Assembly: GCF_017744155.1 (NCBI RefSeq) | Contig: NZ_JAGHQT010000003.1 | Location: 250,001 to 314,000 of the forward strand | Direction: 5' to 3' | Length of the DNA stretch: 64,000 nt | Origin: Endozoicomonas sp. G2_1 | Lineage (GTDB): Bacteria; Pseudomonadota; Gammaproteobacteria; Enterobacterales; Alteromonadaceae | Made by a program: the position numbers and the translations under genes | In this document: positions 40,299-49,072 of the stretch, in pieces | How positions within the stretch are numbered: the first letter of the stretch is position 1 | How the letters are laid out: every line of letters begins with the position of its first letter | Notes under the pieces: model-generated | What the model saw: only the letters and a program-made list of their open reading frames with translations | What the model was told of the DNA's origin: nothing | The model's database searches: none

Positions 40299-40883
40299 CT
40301 ACTTGTCAGCCATCATTACTTGCCATTGTTCGTTAAACTGGTCGCTCGGCTTTTTGCTATAGCCGGATCGAACATACTGGCTAATCTTGCCTTCAGCAAA
40401 GGCTACTAACATATTGGCCAATGCTAATTCGCTAACGGCGAAGCTTTTACCTTCTCGCAGTTTACGCTCTCTCAAGATTTGTTTAAATTGCGACTCTAAT
40501 TTATCAAAAAACTGATTTACTCGAATTCGTAAACGTTCGTTTTCACCCATTAATGCATCACCAGATAAAATGCGGCAAATGCCAGGGTTGCGCTCAGCAA
40601 AAATAAGTAACACGTGTAATATGTGATGACAGCGAACCAACGCTTCTTTGTGATCGGTTAAGATTAAATTTACACGCGAGAATATCGACTCTTCGATGAA
40701 CTCTAGTAAACCTTCGAACATTCGCGCTTTCGATGGAAAATGTCGATACAACGCCGCCTCTGAAACGCCTACTTCAGCCGCTAATTTGGCTGTGGTAATA
40801 CGCTCACCTGGGCTGGTTTGAAGCATCAGCGCTAAACATTCTAAAATTTGTTGTTTGCGGTTAGTTTTTGGTTGTGCAGGCAT
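40299..40883 (-). CDS. slmA: Nucleoid occlusion factor SlmA
   Basis: SlmA is a TetR-fold DNA-binding protein that blocks FtsZ assembly over the nucleoid. The 194 residues match E. coli SlmA (198) closely: the N-terminus [14 protein letters not shown], the helix-turn-helix [23 protein letters not shown] written in two pieces here as positions 30-53, and [20 protein letters not shown]. The neighbour is coaBC as in E. coli, but dut, normally between them, is absent. Confidence 0.96.
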   Translation of the reverse strand: MPAQPKTNRKQQILECLALMLQTSPGERITTAKLAAEVGVSEAALYRHFPSKARMFEGLLEFIEESIFSRVNLILTDHKEALVRCHHILHVLLIFAERNPGICRILSGDALMGENERLRIRVNQFFDKLESQFKQILRERKLREGKSFAVSELALANMLVAFAEGKISQYVRSGYSKKPSDQFNEQWQVMMADK

Positions 40884-40973
40884 AATGGTGTTTCTATTAT
40901 TATTGTTGTGCTGAAATCAGTCTTAAATTTAAAACAAGTACAAAAGGTTATAGTGCGAGCCAATAAAAATAGT

Positions 40974-42191
40974 TTACTGGCGCTTAGTAAATTGTTGACC
41001 AATGATATTGACTAGCTGGCTGGCCAGTTCGCTTTTACTAGTTAATGGCAGAGGGTATTTATCGTCCTTTGAATAAACGGTGAGCGCATTGTTATCACTG
41101 TTAAAACCCTGGCCTTCAGTAGCAACGTTATTGGCGGCAATTAAGTCTAAATTCTTGCGGGTGAGCTTGCCAAGTGCGTATTTTTCAACGTCTTGGGTTT
41201 CAGCGGCAAAACCTACGGTAAACGGTTTATCGTTGAGCTTGGAGACATCGGCGACGATGTCTGGATTTTTAACCAGCTCAATGCGCATTTCGTCATTGTC
41301 ATCGGTCTTTTTAATTTTGTGTTCGGCGACTTCGGCAACTCGATAGTCTGCGACCGCGGCACAGGCAATAAAAATATCCGCTTGTGATGCTAAAGATAGT
41401 GCGTGTTTATGCATATCACGGGCACTGCTGACGTCGATGCGCTCGCAGTTTGTCGGTGTTGTTAGGTTAACTGGCCCTGAAATAATAGTAACGTCAGCAC
41501 CTGCGCGCGCTGCGGCTTGGGCAATCGCATAGCCCATTTTGCCTGAGCTGTGATTTGAGATATATCTCACTGGGTCAATCGCTTCGCGCGTCGGGCCAGC
41601 AGTAATGACCCACTTTTGACCTGCAAGTGCACGGATACCGCTTTGCTGGAAAAAGCCAACACTAAGCTCAACCAATTCAACTACTTCTAACATTCGACCT
41701 GGGCCAACATCACCACAAGCTTGTTCGCCTGCACCTGGCCCCCAAATAGTAACGCCGCGCTTTTGCAGGCGCTCAATGTTCTCTTGCGTGGCTAAGGCGC
41801 GCCACATTTGTTGGTTCATCGCCGGTGCTAACACTAGCGGTGCCTCGCTTGCCAAGCAAATAGTGGTTAATAAATCATTAGCTAAACCGTTGCTGATACG
41901 AGCAATGGCATCGGCCGATGCCGGTGCCACCAAAATCATATCGGCCCATTTAGCCAGTTCAATATGCCCCATGGCTAATTCCGCGGCCGGGTCGAGTAAT
42001 GAGTCTGACACGGGGTTAGCAGATACCGCTTGCAGGGTTAGCGGCGTAATAAAGGCTTTCGCCCCTTCGGTCATCACGACCCGAATATTGGCGCCTTGGT
42101 CTTTTAATCGGCGAACTAATTCAGGTGTTTTGTAGGCGGCAATACCACCAGTAATCGCTAATACAATATTTTTGCCCTGAATTTCTGACAT
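40974..42191 (-). CDS. coaBC: Bifunctional CoaBC (phosphopantothenoylcysteine synthase/decarboxylase)
   Basis: The flavoprotein part CoaC (about 1-190) has the N-terminal [20 protein letters not shown] and the catalytic cysteine in [12 protein letters not shown]. The CoaB part (about 190-405) has [24 protein letters not shown] and the lysine motif KIKK. Together they make 4'-phosphopantetheine from 4'-phosphopantothenate and cysteine in CoA synthesis. The 405 residues are normal. It is divergent from radC. Older literature calls it dfp. Confidence 0.96.
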   Translation of the reverse strand: MSEIQGKNIVLAITGGIAAYKTPELVRRLKDQGANIRVVMTEGAKAFITPLTLQAVSANPVSDSLLDPAAELAMGHIELAKWADMILVAPASADAIARISNGLANDLLTTICLASEAPLVLAPAMNQQMWRALATQENIERLQKRGVTIWGPGAGEQACGDVGPGRMLEVVELVELSVGFFQQSGIRALAGQKWVITAGPTREAIDPVRYISNHSSGKMGYAIAQAAARAGADVTIISGPVNLTTPTNCERIDVSSARDMHKHALSLASQADIFIACAAVADYRVAEVAEHKIKKTDDNDEMRIELVKNPDIVADVSKLNDKPFTVGFAAETQDVEKYALGKLTRKNLDLIAANNVATEGQGFNSDNNALTVYSKDDKYPLPLTSKSELASQLVNIIGQQFTKRQ

Positions 42192-42292
42192 ATGCTGCTA
42201 ATCTTAAAAGAGTGGTAAAAATTAGCGGCAGTATATACCCAAATAACCTCATTATGCGAGTATTAGCACCGACAAATTAAAAGGATTTTACT

Positions 42293-42964
42293 GTGATTAA
42301 AGATTGGCCAGAGCACGAGCGTCCACGTGAAAAATTATTGCATCAAGGGGCGAATAGTTTAAGTGATGCTGAGTTATTAGCGATATTTTTGCGTACGGGC
42401 GTTAAGGGCTGCCATGTGGTTGATCTCGCAAGGCAGTTGTTACAGCAGTTTGGTAGCATTTCAGCTATTTTCGCCGCCGACCGCTTCAGTTTTTGTCAAA
42501 AACAGGGGCTAGGGTTGGCCAAGTTTGTTCAACTGCAAGCGTGTTTGGAAATGAGCAAGCGCTATTTGGCTGAGCAATTACCTGAGCAAACCGCACTGAC
42601 CAGTTCTGTAGCTACGCGCAACTATCTCATTGCTGAATTAAGAGCCGAGCACAATGAGTTTTTTGCGGCGCTGCTACTCGACAGTCAACATCAAATCATC
42701 GGCTTTGAGCGGCTGTTTTCTGGCACTTTAGACAGTGCCACTATTTATCCCCGCGTCGTCGTTGAGCTGGCATTAAAGCAGCAAGCAGCTGCCGTTATTC
42801 TTTGTCACAATCACCCTTCAGGAGTTGCCGAGCCCAGTGTTGCCGATCAACAAATTACTCAACGTTTGATTGATGCACTTCGCTTGATAGAGGTTAAAGT
42901 GCTAGACCACATCATTGTTGCACAACATCAAAGTTATTCTTTCGCCGAACACGGAAAACTTTAA
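42293..42964 (+). CDS. radC: RadC-family (JAMM fold) protein
   Basis: The 223-residue protein has an N-terminal helix-hairpin-helix part (about 1-75) and a C-terminal JAMM metalloprotease-like domain with the motif HNHPSGVAEPSVAD (about 167-180). Despite the name it is not shown to be a DNA repair enzyme; in E. coli the mutant phenotype traced to another gene. The start is GTG 42293 with AAGGA eight bases upstream. In E. coli rpmB-rpmG follow; here three other genes intervene. Confidence 0.9.
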   Translation: MIKDWPEHERPREKLLHQGANSLSDAELLAIFLRTGVKGCHVVDLARQLLQQFGSISAIFAADRFSFCQKQGLGLAKFVQLQACLEMSKRYLAEQLPEQTALTSSVATRNYLIAELRAEHNEFFAALLLDSQHQIIGFERLFSGTLDSATIYPRVVVELALKQQAAAVILCHNHPSGVAEPSVADQQITQRLIDALRLIEVKVLDHIIVAQHQSYSFAEHGKL

Positions 42965-43081
42965 AAGCGTGTTAATTTTAAACGATTTACTTGCAGTTTA
43001 GCGTTAAAGTGTTAAATTTTTAGACAGAACCTAACCTTAGAAGCGTTTTTATGGGCTTCTGTTGTAATGTGAGGATATTCA

Positions 43082-43396
43082 ATGAGTGATGAACTTTATA
43101 GCGATGACGACGAACGACGTCAGTCATTTCGCTTAGACATGGAAAAAGAATTAATTGATTTGAGTTGGCAAGATGCCGAAGGCCATGTCCAAGTTAAAAA
43201 AACTGCATGTCTCGACTTTGCTCGCGGCGGTATTAAAGTTGACTGTGACCAATCAATTGAAGTAGGTACTGAAGTTGCCGTTACGTTTAAAGCGCATGAA
43301 GCTCAAAGCCAACGTTTGAGTGCTCAAGTTATTCGCTGTGCTCTACAAGATAACGGTTGGTACCACATAGCATTGCAAACGATAAACCGCGATTGA
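43082..43396 (+). CDS. PilZ-domain protein with altered c-di-GMP motif
   Basis: The 104-residue protein has the PilZ first motif RQSFR (Arg13 and Arg17) and a second motif DFARGG (45-50). In canonical PilZ domains the second motif is D/N-x-S-x-x-G; here the serine is alanine. Beta strands follow (IEVGTEVAVTF, AQVIRCALQDNGWYHIALQ). It is a stand-alone PilZ protein with an acidic N-terminus. It heads a three-gene insert between radC and rpmB; whether it is cotranscribed with the ParA-like gene is open, since a dyad lies between. Confidence 0.78.
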   Translation: MSDELYSDDDERRQSFRLDMEKELIDLSWQDAEGHVQVKKTACLDFARGGIKVDCDQSIEVGTEVAVTFKAHEAQSQRLSAQVIRCALQDNGWYHIALQTINRD

Positions 43397-43408
43397 TTTT
43401 GATTTGTT

Positions 43409-43430
43409 CTATACTGATAAATCGGTATAG
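43409..43430. promoter_or_regulatory. Operator-like dyad upstream of the ParA-like gene
   Basis: Half-sites ctatactgat (43409-43418) and atcggtatag (43421-43430) form an inverted repeat with one mismatch and a two-base centre. It lies 55 bases before the ParA-like start, where an autoregulatory site of its partner DNA-binding protein would be expected. No T tract, so not a terminator. Confidence 0.5.
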
Positions 43431-43485
43431 CGATTGAACATAACCCAAAAGTACCTTAGAGCAGTAAATAGAAGGACTAAAGTGT

Positions 43486-44154
43486 ATGATGATTTTAGTA
43501 GGTGGCGAGAAAGGTGGTAGCGGTAAAAGTTGTCTCGCACAAAACTTGGCAGTGTATTTTGCCAAAGAGAAAAAGGGCATTGTCTTAATGGTTGATTGCG
43601 ACCCGCAACGCACCACTTCAGATTGGATTCAGGCACGCAACACCGACCCTAGCTTACCAGCAATTAATTGTATTCAACTGTATGGCAAAATTCGCAATGA
43701 TCTATTGAGTCTCAATCAACATTACGACTATGTCATTGTTGATTGTGGTGGTCAAGATAACCTCGCGCTGCGGGCAGCAATGTCGGTGGCTGATCACGCG
43801 ATTATCCCACTGCGCCCCAAACGTCGCGATTTAAAAACAGTGCCTCATATGGAAGATATGCTAAGCACGTGTAAAATGGTTAACCCTAAGTTACTGGCAT
43901 CTTTCGTCATTACTCAATGTCCAGCCTTACCCAATCAAGCCAATCGCATCTTAGAGGCGAAAGACGTTTGTTCTTCATACGGCATAAATGTACTCAATGC
44001 GGTGACTTTTAATCGCAATATTTACGATGACAGTGAAGAGAGTGGCTCGTCAGTGCTGGAAATTGACCCAGAAGGCAAGGCGTCGCAAGAAATTGTCGCC
44101 ATTGCCGAAGAATTATTAGCGATGAAACCGGATAACTCACATGAGTTTAACTGA
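43486..44154 (+). CDS. ParA/MinD-family ATPase (small, ParF-like)
   Basis: The 222 residues have the deviant Walker A motif KGGSGKS (about 9-15), an A' motif VDCDPQRT (about 38-45), and Walker B IVDCGGQDN (about 84-92). The short length, with no N-terminal helix-turn-helix, matches type Ib plasmid partition ATPases such as ParF. AAGGA lies 9 bases before the ATG. Its end overlaps by 14 bases a gene for a ribbon-helix-helix protein, which parallels the parF-parG pair. It is chromosomal and not the main parA, which normally sits by the origin with parB. Cargo unknown. Confidence 0.8.
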   Translation: MMILVGGEKGGSGKSCLAQNLAVYFAKEKKGIVLMVDCDPQRTTSDWIQARNTDPSLPAINCIQLYGKIRNDLLSLNQHYDYVIVDCGGQDNLALRAAMSVADHAIIPLRPKRRDLKTVPHMEDMLSTCKMVNPKLLASFVITQCPALPNQANRILEAKDVCSSYGINVLNAVTFNRNIYDDSEESGSSVLEIDPEGKASQEIVAIAEELLAMKPDNSHEFN

Positions 44155-44554
44155 TTTAAAAAAGGGCGCTAAAGGCAAGGGAGATAAAGCAGAACAGGAC
44201 AAAAAGTTTACTGTTGACGACTTTATTAACGACGCCGATAACTATGCCAAAGGCGTTCCTCAGTTAGTAAGTTCAACGACGGCAGCTCCAGCAGGCAAGC
44301 AGTTACAAGAGCTGGAGCTCGACCAAGCGCTCGATATCGCTGAACAGCAGCATGTTCGTTCAAAGCGCAAGGGCGATAAACCGTTTAGACATGCAACTTT
44401 CACTTTAAGCGAGCAAGCCATTAAACAGCTATCTGAACTTGCTGAAGAAACTAAACTCGCCAAATCACATATTTTACGTATTTTGATCAATGAGTTAGCT
44501 AGCGATGAACAACGTCAACGCTTAACCAAGCTACTCGCGACTAAAATTGACTAA
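44141..44554 (+). CDS. Ribbon-helix-helix protein partnered with the ParA-like ATPase
   Basis: The 137-residue protein has a basic, probably disordered N-terminus (1-30, KKGAKGKGDKAEQDKK) and a linker. Its C-terminal ribbon-helix-helix-like unit (about 85-125) consists of strand HATFTLSEQ, helix AIKQLSELAEET, turn, and helix AKSHILRILINELAS. This architecture resembles ParG of plasmid TP228, whose disordered tail stimulates ParF and whose folded part binds the centromere, but it is longer. Coupled to the ATPase gene by overlap. Function inferred, not recognised by family. Confidence 0.7.
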   Translation: MSLTDLKKGAKGKGDKAEQDKKFTVDDFINDADNYAKGVPQLVSSTTAAPAGKQLQELELDQALDIAEQQHVRSKRKGDKPFRHATFTLSEQAIKQLSELAEETKLAKSHILRILINELASDEQRQRLTKLLATKID

Positions 44555-44559
44555 ATAAT

Positions 44560-44593
44560 CCAAGTTAAGAGTATCCAAATAATCTTAACTTGG
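44560..44593. repeat. Inverted repeat after the RHH gene
   Basis: Arms ccaagttaaga and tcttaacttgg are perfectly complementary, with a 12-base spacer. It lies 6 bases past the stop. With no T tract it may be a Rho-dependent 3' end or a binding site for the partner protein. Confidence 0.5.
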
Positions 44594-44763
44594 CGGAATA
44601 AACAGCGAGTATCGGGTAAAATAACGCATTAATGATGTAAAAATAGTCAGTTTCAGTGAATTTTCTTCCACTTTTTTACCCTTTATTTTTTTGATTTATA
44701 AAGATTTTATTAGGTTTTTAGTGAAATTGAAGCTAAAGACTAGCAATACCCTAGTTCTTTCAC

Positions 44764-44808
44764 TATAATATGCCACCTTTTTCAGGATCCCAAGGCGACG
44801 GCCATGGG
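44764..44808 (+). promoter_or_regulatory. rpmB-rpmG promoter -10 and leader hairpin
   Basis: A perfect TATAAT (44764-44769) is placed 82 bases before the rpmB start; the -35 is weak. Downstream, cccaaggc (44789-44796) and gccatggg (44801-44808) pair with one mismatch and a 4-base loop, so the untranslated leader probably folds. Ribosomal protein operons often use such leaders for autocontrol. Confidence 0.5.
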
Positions 44809-44850
44809 GCAAGATAGCTCGAGCTGAAATTAATTTTTGGAGTGACTCAC

Positions 44851-45087
44851 ATGTCTAAAGTTTGCCAAGTAACAGGCAAGAAACCAGTCGTAGGGAACAA
44901 CCGTTCTCACGCAAGAAATGCGACTCGTCGTCGTTTCTTACCTAACCTTCAATCTCACCGTTTTTGGGTTGAGAGCGAAAACCGTTTCGTTAAATTACGT
45001 TTAACTCCGAAAGGAATGCGTATTATCGACAAGAAAGGCATCGATGCAGTATTAGCTGACATTCGTGCCCGTGGCGAGAAAGTTTAA
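44851..45087 (+). CDS. rpmB: 50S ribosomal protein L28
   Basis: The 78 residues are typical of L28: [20 protein letters not shown] at the start, then [17 protein letters not shown] and a C-terminal [18 protein letters not shown] 44851 is chosen over a GTG three codons before because GGAG lies 8 bases upstream. rpmG follows after 11 bases. Confidence 0.98.
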   Translation: MSKVCQVTGKKPVVGNNRSHARNATRRRFLPNLQSHRFWVESENRFVKLRLTPKGMRIIDKKGIDAVLADIRARGEKV

Positions 45088-45098
45088 GGAGCCATATC

Positions 45099-45254
45099 AT
45101 GCGTGATAAAATTCGTTTAGTTTCTAGTGCTGGTACAGGTCATTTTTATACTACTGACAAGAATAAAAAGACTATGCCTGAAAAAATGGAAATCAAAAAA
45201 TTTGATCCAAAAGCGCGTAAGCACGTGATCTACAAAGAAGCAAAAATTAAGTAA
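45099..45254 (+). CDS. rpmG: 50S ribosomal protein L33
   Basis: A 51-residue protein runs from ATG 45099: [20 protein letters not shown], then [20 protein letters not shown] and [11 protein letters not shown]. This is L33 of the cysteine-free type, without the zinc-binding CxxC pairs. An AAGGAG site precedes it and it forms an operon with rpmB. Confidence 0.98.
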   Translation: MRDKIRLVSSAGTGHFYTTDKNKKTMPEKMEIKKFDPKARKHVIYKEAKIK

Positions 45255-45269
45255 TTTTTCTTTTTTGTC

Positions 45270-45296
45270 AAAAACCCAGCACTTGCTGGGTTTTTT
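45270..45296 (+). terminator. Terminator after rpmG
   Basis: The perfect 11-bp stem aaaaacccagc / gctgggttttt with loop actt is followed by T residues. It closes the rpmB-rpmG operon. Confidence 0.93.
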
Positions 45297-45362
45297 ATTA
45301 CCTAAAATTCAGTATTATGACTATCTACAATAGTATTGAACCACTGCATTAAACCCTCTGTT

Positions 45363-45845
45363 ATGTTTAGACTCTCTCGGCCGGCTTGGAACAATGTCAT
45401 TATTTTTTCAATTTTGGCTTTTATTCTGCTCATCAACCTCTCTCAGCAAGGTGCCTTTGAAAGTGAGCCTGAGTACCTTGATACTGAACAAGCATTAATA
45501 GGGGAAAACGTTATCGTTGCCCTAGAAATTGATCAGCAATTAAAGATTGAACGTATTGGTCAGGCTTGGCGCGCGCAACCTGCCAATATATCAGGCCAGC
45601 GTTTAGCGCAAATGATGGCTTCGTGGCATATTGTTCAAGGTCAAGCAGTGGCACCACAAACAGGCTTAAACCCCAATCAAGCGGTTATTATTAGTATCTG
45701 GTTTGCTGGCCGACAAGATGCTAGCTTCTACAGTTTGTATTTACTTGAAGATGCTCTGTTAGTGCTCAATCACGACAATCAACAATGGTTTCAATTAGCG
45801 CGACCATTGTATTTTCAGTTGTTGCCAAAAGCGCTACAACTATAA
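45363..45845 (+). CDS. Small single-pass membrane protein of unknown function
   Basis: The 160 residues have one N-terminal membrane helix (about 12-30, VIIFSILAFILLINLS). A mainly beta-rich remainder (ENVIVALEIDQQLKIERIG, AVIISIWFAGRQDASFYSLY, ALLVLNHDNQQWFQLARPLYF) probably lies in the periplasm. I place the start at ATG 45363; a TTG nine codons earlier overlaps no ribosome site either, so the start is uncertain. It sits between the rpmG terminator and mutM with the same strand. No family recognised. Confidence 0.7.
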   Translation: MFRLSRPAWNNVIIFSILAFILLINLSQQGAFESEPEYLDTEQALIGENVIVALEIDQQLKIERIGQAWRAQPANISGQRLAQMMASWHIVQGQAVAPQTGLNPNQAVIISIWFAGRQDASFYSLYLLEDALLVLNHDNQQWFQLARPLYFQLLPKALQL

Positions 45846-45898
45846 TCTAATACGAATTGATATTAGCTAAACAAAACAATAATTAGGATAGCGTGTTT

Positions 45899-46714
45899 AT
45901 GCCTGAATTACCTGAAGTAGAAGTTTGTCGTTTGGGCATTAGTCCTCATATTATCGATGAAACAGTGACGGATGTCGTGGTTCGCCATTGGCAGTTGCGC
46001 TGGCCGATTCCGGTTGAAGTTGAAGACCTAAAAGGCCAAGTGCTGCGCTCGGTTAGTCGCCGTTCTAAGTATTTACTACTTAAATTTGATAGCGGTACTT
46101 TGCTGTTGCATTTGGGAATGTCAGGTACCATTAGAGTGATTGAGGCGGATACCCCAGTGGTTAAACACGATCATTTTGATTTAGCGTTTAGCAATGGCAA
46201 GTTACTCCGGCTCAATGATCCGCGCCGCTTTGGTGCTGTACTTTGGCTTGAAAATCATCTCGATAATGATGGAATATTGGCGAAGCTGGGCCCAGAACCA
46301 CTGAGCGACGACTTTGGCCACGGCTATTTATATGAGCGCGCTCGCAACCGCAAAACCCCGATTAAAAACTTCTTAATGAATAATGACATTGTGGTCGGGG
46401 TCGGTAATATTTATGCTAATGAAGCGCTATTCCTCAGTGGTATTCGTCCAACAGCGTTAGCGGGTAATATTAGTAAGCGACGTTTTGATAATCTTACTGA
46501 CACAATAAAAGCTGTACTATCGGCGGCTATTACTCAAGGCGGCACGACACTCAAAGATTTTACTCAGGCTGATGGTAAGCCGGGTTACTTCGCGCAATCG
46601 CTTAATGTTTACGGTCGCGGCGGAGAAGAGTGTGTCGTTTGTCAAAAAACACTCGTGGAGATTCGTCAATCGAATCGAGCATCGGTTTATTGTCCTAGCT
46701 GTCAGAAAAATTAG
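45899..46714 (+). CDS. mutM: Formamidopyrimidine-DNA glycosylase
   Basis: MutM removes 8-oxoguanine and formamidopyrimidines. The start must be ATG 45899, since the protein needs Pro2 and Glu3 at the mature N-terminus ([14 protein letters not shown]), which rules out the GTG two codons before. The 271 residues include [18 protein letters not shown], the helix-two-turn-helix region ([13 protein letters not shown]) and the C-terminal zinc finger (CVVC about 20 residues before CPSC). Confidence 0.97.
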   Translation: MPELPEVEVCRLGISPHIIDETVTDVVVRHWQLRWPIPVEVEDLKGQVLRSVSRRSKYLLLKFDSGTLLLHLGMSGTIRVIEADTPVVKHDHFDLAFSNGKLLRLNDPRRFGAVLWLENHLDNDGILAKLGPEPLSDDFGHGYLYERARNRKTPIKNFLMNNDIVVGVGNIYANEALFLSGIRPTALAGNISKRRFDNLTDTIKAVLSAAITQGGTTLKDFTQADGKPGYFAQSLNVYGRGGEECVVCQKTLVEIRQSNRASVYCPSCQKN

Positions 46715-46724
46715 GTCGTTAATC

Positions 46725-47307
<583 letters not shown>

Positions 47308-47475
47308 TTAATTTGGTGAGTAAGCACTGTTATTACGGCGATGTACGGCATTTATGACATTTTTGTTATTACTTGATTAAAAATGTTAAAGCATTTGCTC
47401 GAAAAAGCCTTTAAGTTATTGCGGGTTTGATAGTATGATAATTTGACTACGAAAGTGAAGGGGGAAGTAGTTAGA

Positions 47476-48132
47476 ATGAAAACGCGCGATAGAATTGTTC
47501 AAGCCAGTATTGAGCTCTTTAATGAGCAAGGTGAACGCAATGTTACCACTAACCATATCGCAGCGCATTTAGGCATTAGTCCAGGGAATCTGTATTACCA
47601 CTTTCGCAACAAAGAAGATATTATTTTATCGATTTACGAAGAATATGCTCGTAATTTATTGCTTGAGACTTTCCCAATTGTTTCGGCAGACTTCAAACCG
47701 CTAGATACCGTAATTATGTATATGGATGCGGTTTTTCAAGCAATGTCTAAGTTCCGCTTTTTTTATGCAAATTTACCAGTTTTGTTATCAAAAAGCCCAA
47801 TTTTGAAAGACAAATATATCGAAGTACAAAGTCAACTTAACACCCGTGTTGGTGAATTGATGTTGTCATTGCGCAAAGCGGGTATCGTATCGTTTGAAGA
47901 TGAAGAACTGGCAGATATTGTTAGTATTCTGCGCTTAATTAATACCTTTTGGTTGAGCTTTTACCAAACCCAAACTTCAGACACTGATATTGGTCCTTCG
48001 GTATTTTTACAAGGCGTATTAAAAATTCTTGTTATTTTACGTCCGTACGTCACTGAATCAGCCTTGGCCGAGTTCAACGAAGCTCAAGCGATTTATCAAC
48101 GTCGTTTCCAAGACGCACAGGACGTTGCGTAG
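47476..48132 (+). CDS. TetR-family transcriptional regulator
   Basis: The 218 residues begin MKTRDRIVQASIELFNEQGE with the TetR helix-turn-helix (TTNHIAAHLGISPGNLYYHF, about 27-46). The longer ligand domain resembles the TetR C-terminal family 13 found in many marine gammaproteobacteria. Start ATG 47476 is used; AAGGGGG lies about 12 bases upstream, and a TTG 11 codons earlier is possible. Regulated genes cannot be named: it does not flank an obvious target, with coaD divergent and kdkA convergent. Confidence 0.85.
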   Translation: MKTRDRIVQASIELFNEQGERNVTTNHIAAHLGISPGNLYYHFRNKEDIILSIYEEYARNLLLETFPIVSADFKPLDTVIMYMDAVFQAMSKFRFFYANLPVLLSKSPILKDKYIEVQSQLNTRVGELMLSLRKAGIVSFEDEELADIVSILRLINTFWLSFYQTQTSDTDIGPSVFLQGVLKILVILRPYVTESALAEFNEAQAIYQRRFQDAQDVA

Positions 48133-48186
48133 CATACCCCAATATTTCTTATCACGACTCGCCGATAACCTTGTCGGCGTATTGCA

Positions 48187-48948
48187 CTAAGCCCGATAAC
48201 CTTCTAATAGGGTTTGCCAGTTTGTTTGTTGAAAATAAAAGGTCGGTAAACGCGTTAATTCTTTTTCAAATGAACGCTTTAAACGCGCCAAATTAGCTTG
48301 TTGCCAACTGCTTTCAACCGCTCGTTGCTGACCCCGATCAAAATCAATTAACCAAACCTTGTCATGGTTATCAATCAAAATATTGTGACAGTTGAGATCG
48401 TCGTGATAGATGCCAGCCTGGTGAAATCTTTTAATACAAGCGCCTACTTTACGCCATAAGTCGTCAGAGACTGTTTGCTTGGTTAATATACCAACCAAAT
48501 CACTCGCGTTTTCTACTCGGGTTGTGATCAAATCGGCTTTATAGCTCAATAGGTGGCGACTGACTTTGCAGGCGACCGCTTGTGGAGCGGGCAAATTTAA
48601 ATCTGCCAGTGTGTTGAGCAGTTTGAACTCTTGCACCGCACGTGTGTTTTCAAAACCGTTAAACCAATAACTGTCTTTGTTGAATTTGCCGATTAAGCCG
48701 CCGCGGTAATAGTGTTTTAACACCCATTGCTGCGGCGCTGATGCTGTTGCTTGCGCTGTTGCGTCGACAAACCAAGTGGTACCACGCCCTTTAGCAGTGC
48801 CAACAACCGCTTGCTGCTGTGACCAATAGTCAGCAACAAAATAATCGACGGTGCAGTTCTCCGTTAAAGACGGACTAAATAAGCAGTAGTTGTTGCCCAA
48901 ATGAAGAACTTTTTCGCGGCAGGGTTTTACAATTGTCGACGGGTTCAA
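48187..48948 (-). CDS. kdkA: 3-deoxy-D-manno-octulosonic acid (Kdo) kinase
   Basis: KdkA phosphorylates Kdo of the LPS inner core with ATP at the cytoplasmic membrane face. The 253 residues resemble the KdkA/WaaP lipopolysaccharide kinase family: GTTWFVDA with basic residues, the Gly-rich RGGLIGKF, and the kinase catalytic loop YHDDLNCHNILID followed by the metal motif VWLIDFDRG. Placed near GT9 and waaA, consistent with an LPS core cluster. Confidence 0.9.
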   Translation of the reverse strand: MNPSTIVKPCREKVLHLGNNYCLFSPSLTENCTVDYFVADYWSQQQAVVGTAKGRGTTWFVDATAQATASAPQQWVLKHYYRGGLIGKFNKDSYWFNGFENTRAVQEFKLLNTLADLNLPAPQAVACKVSRHLLSYKADLITTRVENASDLVGILTKQTVSDDLWRKVGACIKRFHQAGIYHDDLNCHNILIDNHDKVWLIDFDRGQQRAVESSWQQANLARLKRSFEKELTRLPTFYFQQTNWQTLLEGYRA

Positions 48949-49072
48949 GATAATAACCTACTTATTTCGTTACTCGTGATTAATCGTTCAAAGAAGGTTG
49001 TTCAAAGCTTCAAAGAACTGTGCGGTTAATTGGCCACTATTGTGGTGATTCCTTGATGTTGGGTCAAATACT

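Larger units (their letters stand above)
44555..44850. other. Region between the RHH gene and rpmB
   Basis: About 296 bases without a gene. An 11-bp perfect inverted repeat (44560-44570 with 44583-44593) lies just past the RHH gene stop, without a T run. Further on are an AT-rich stretch, the rpmB -10 and a leader hairpin. Confidence 0.6.
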
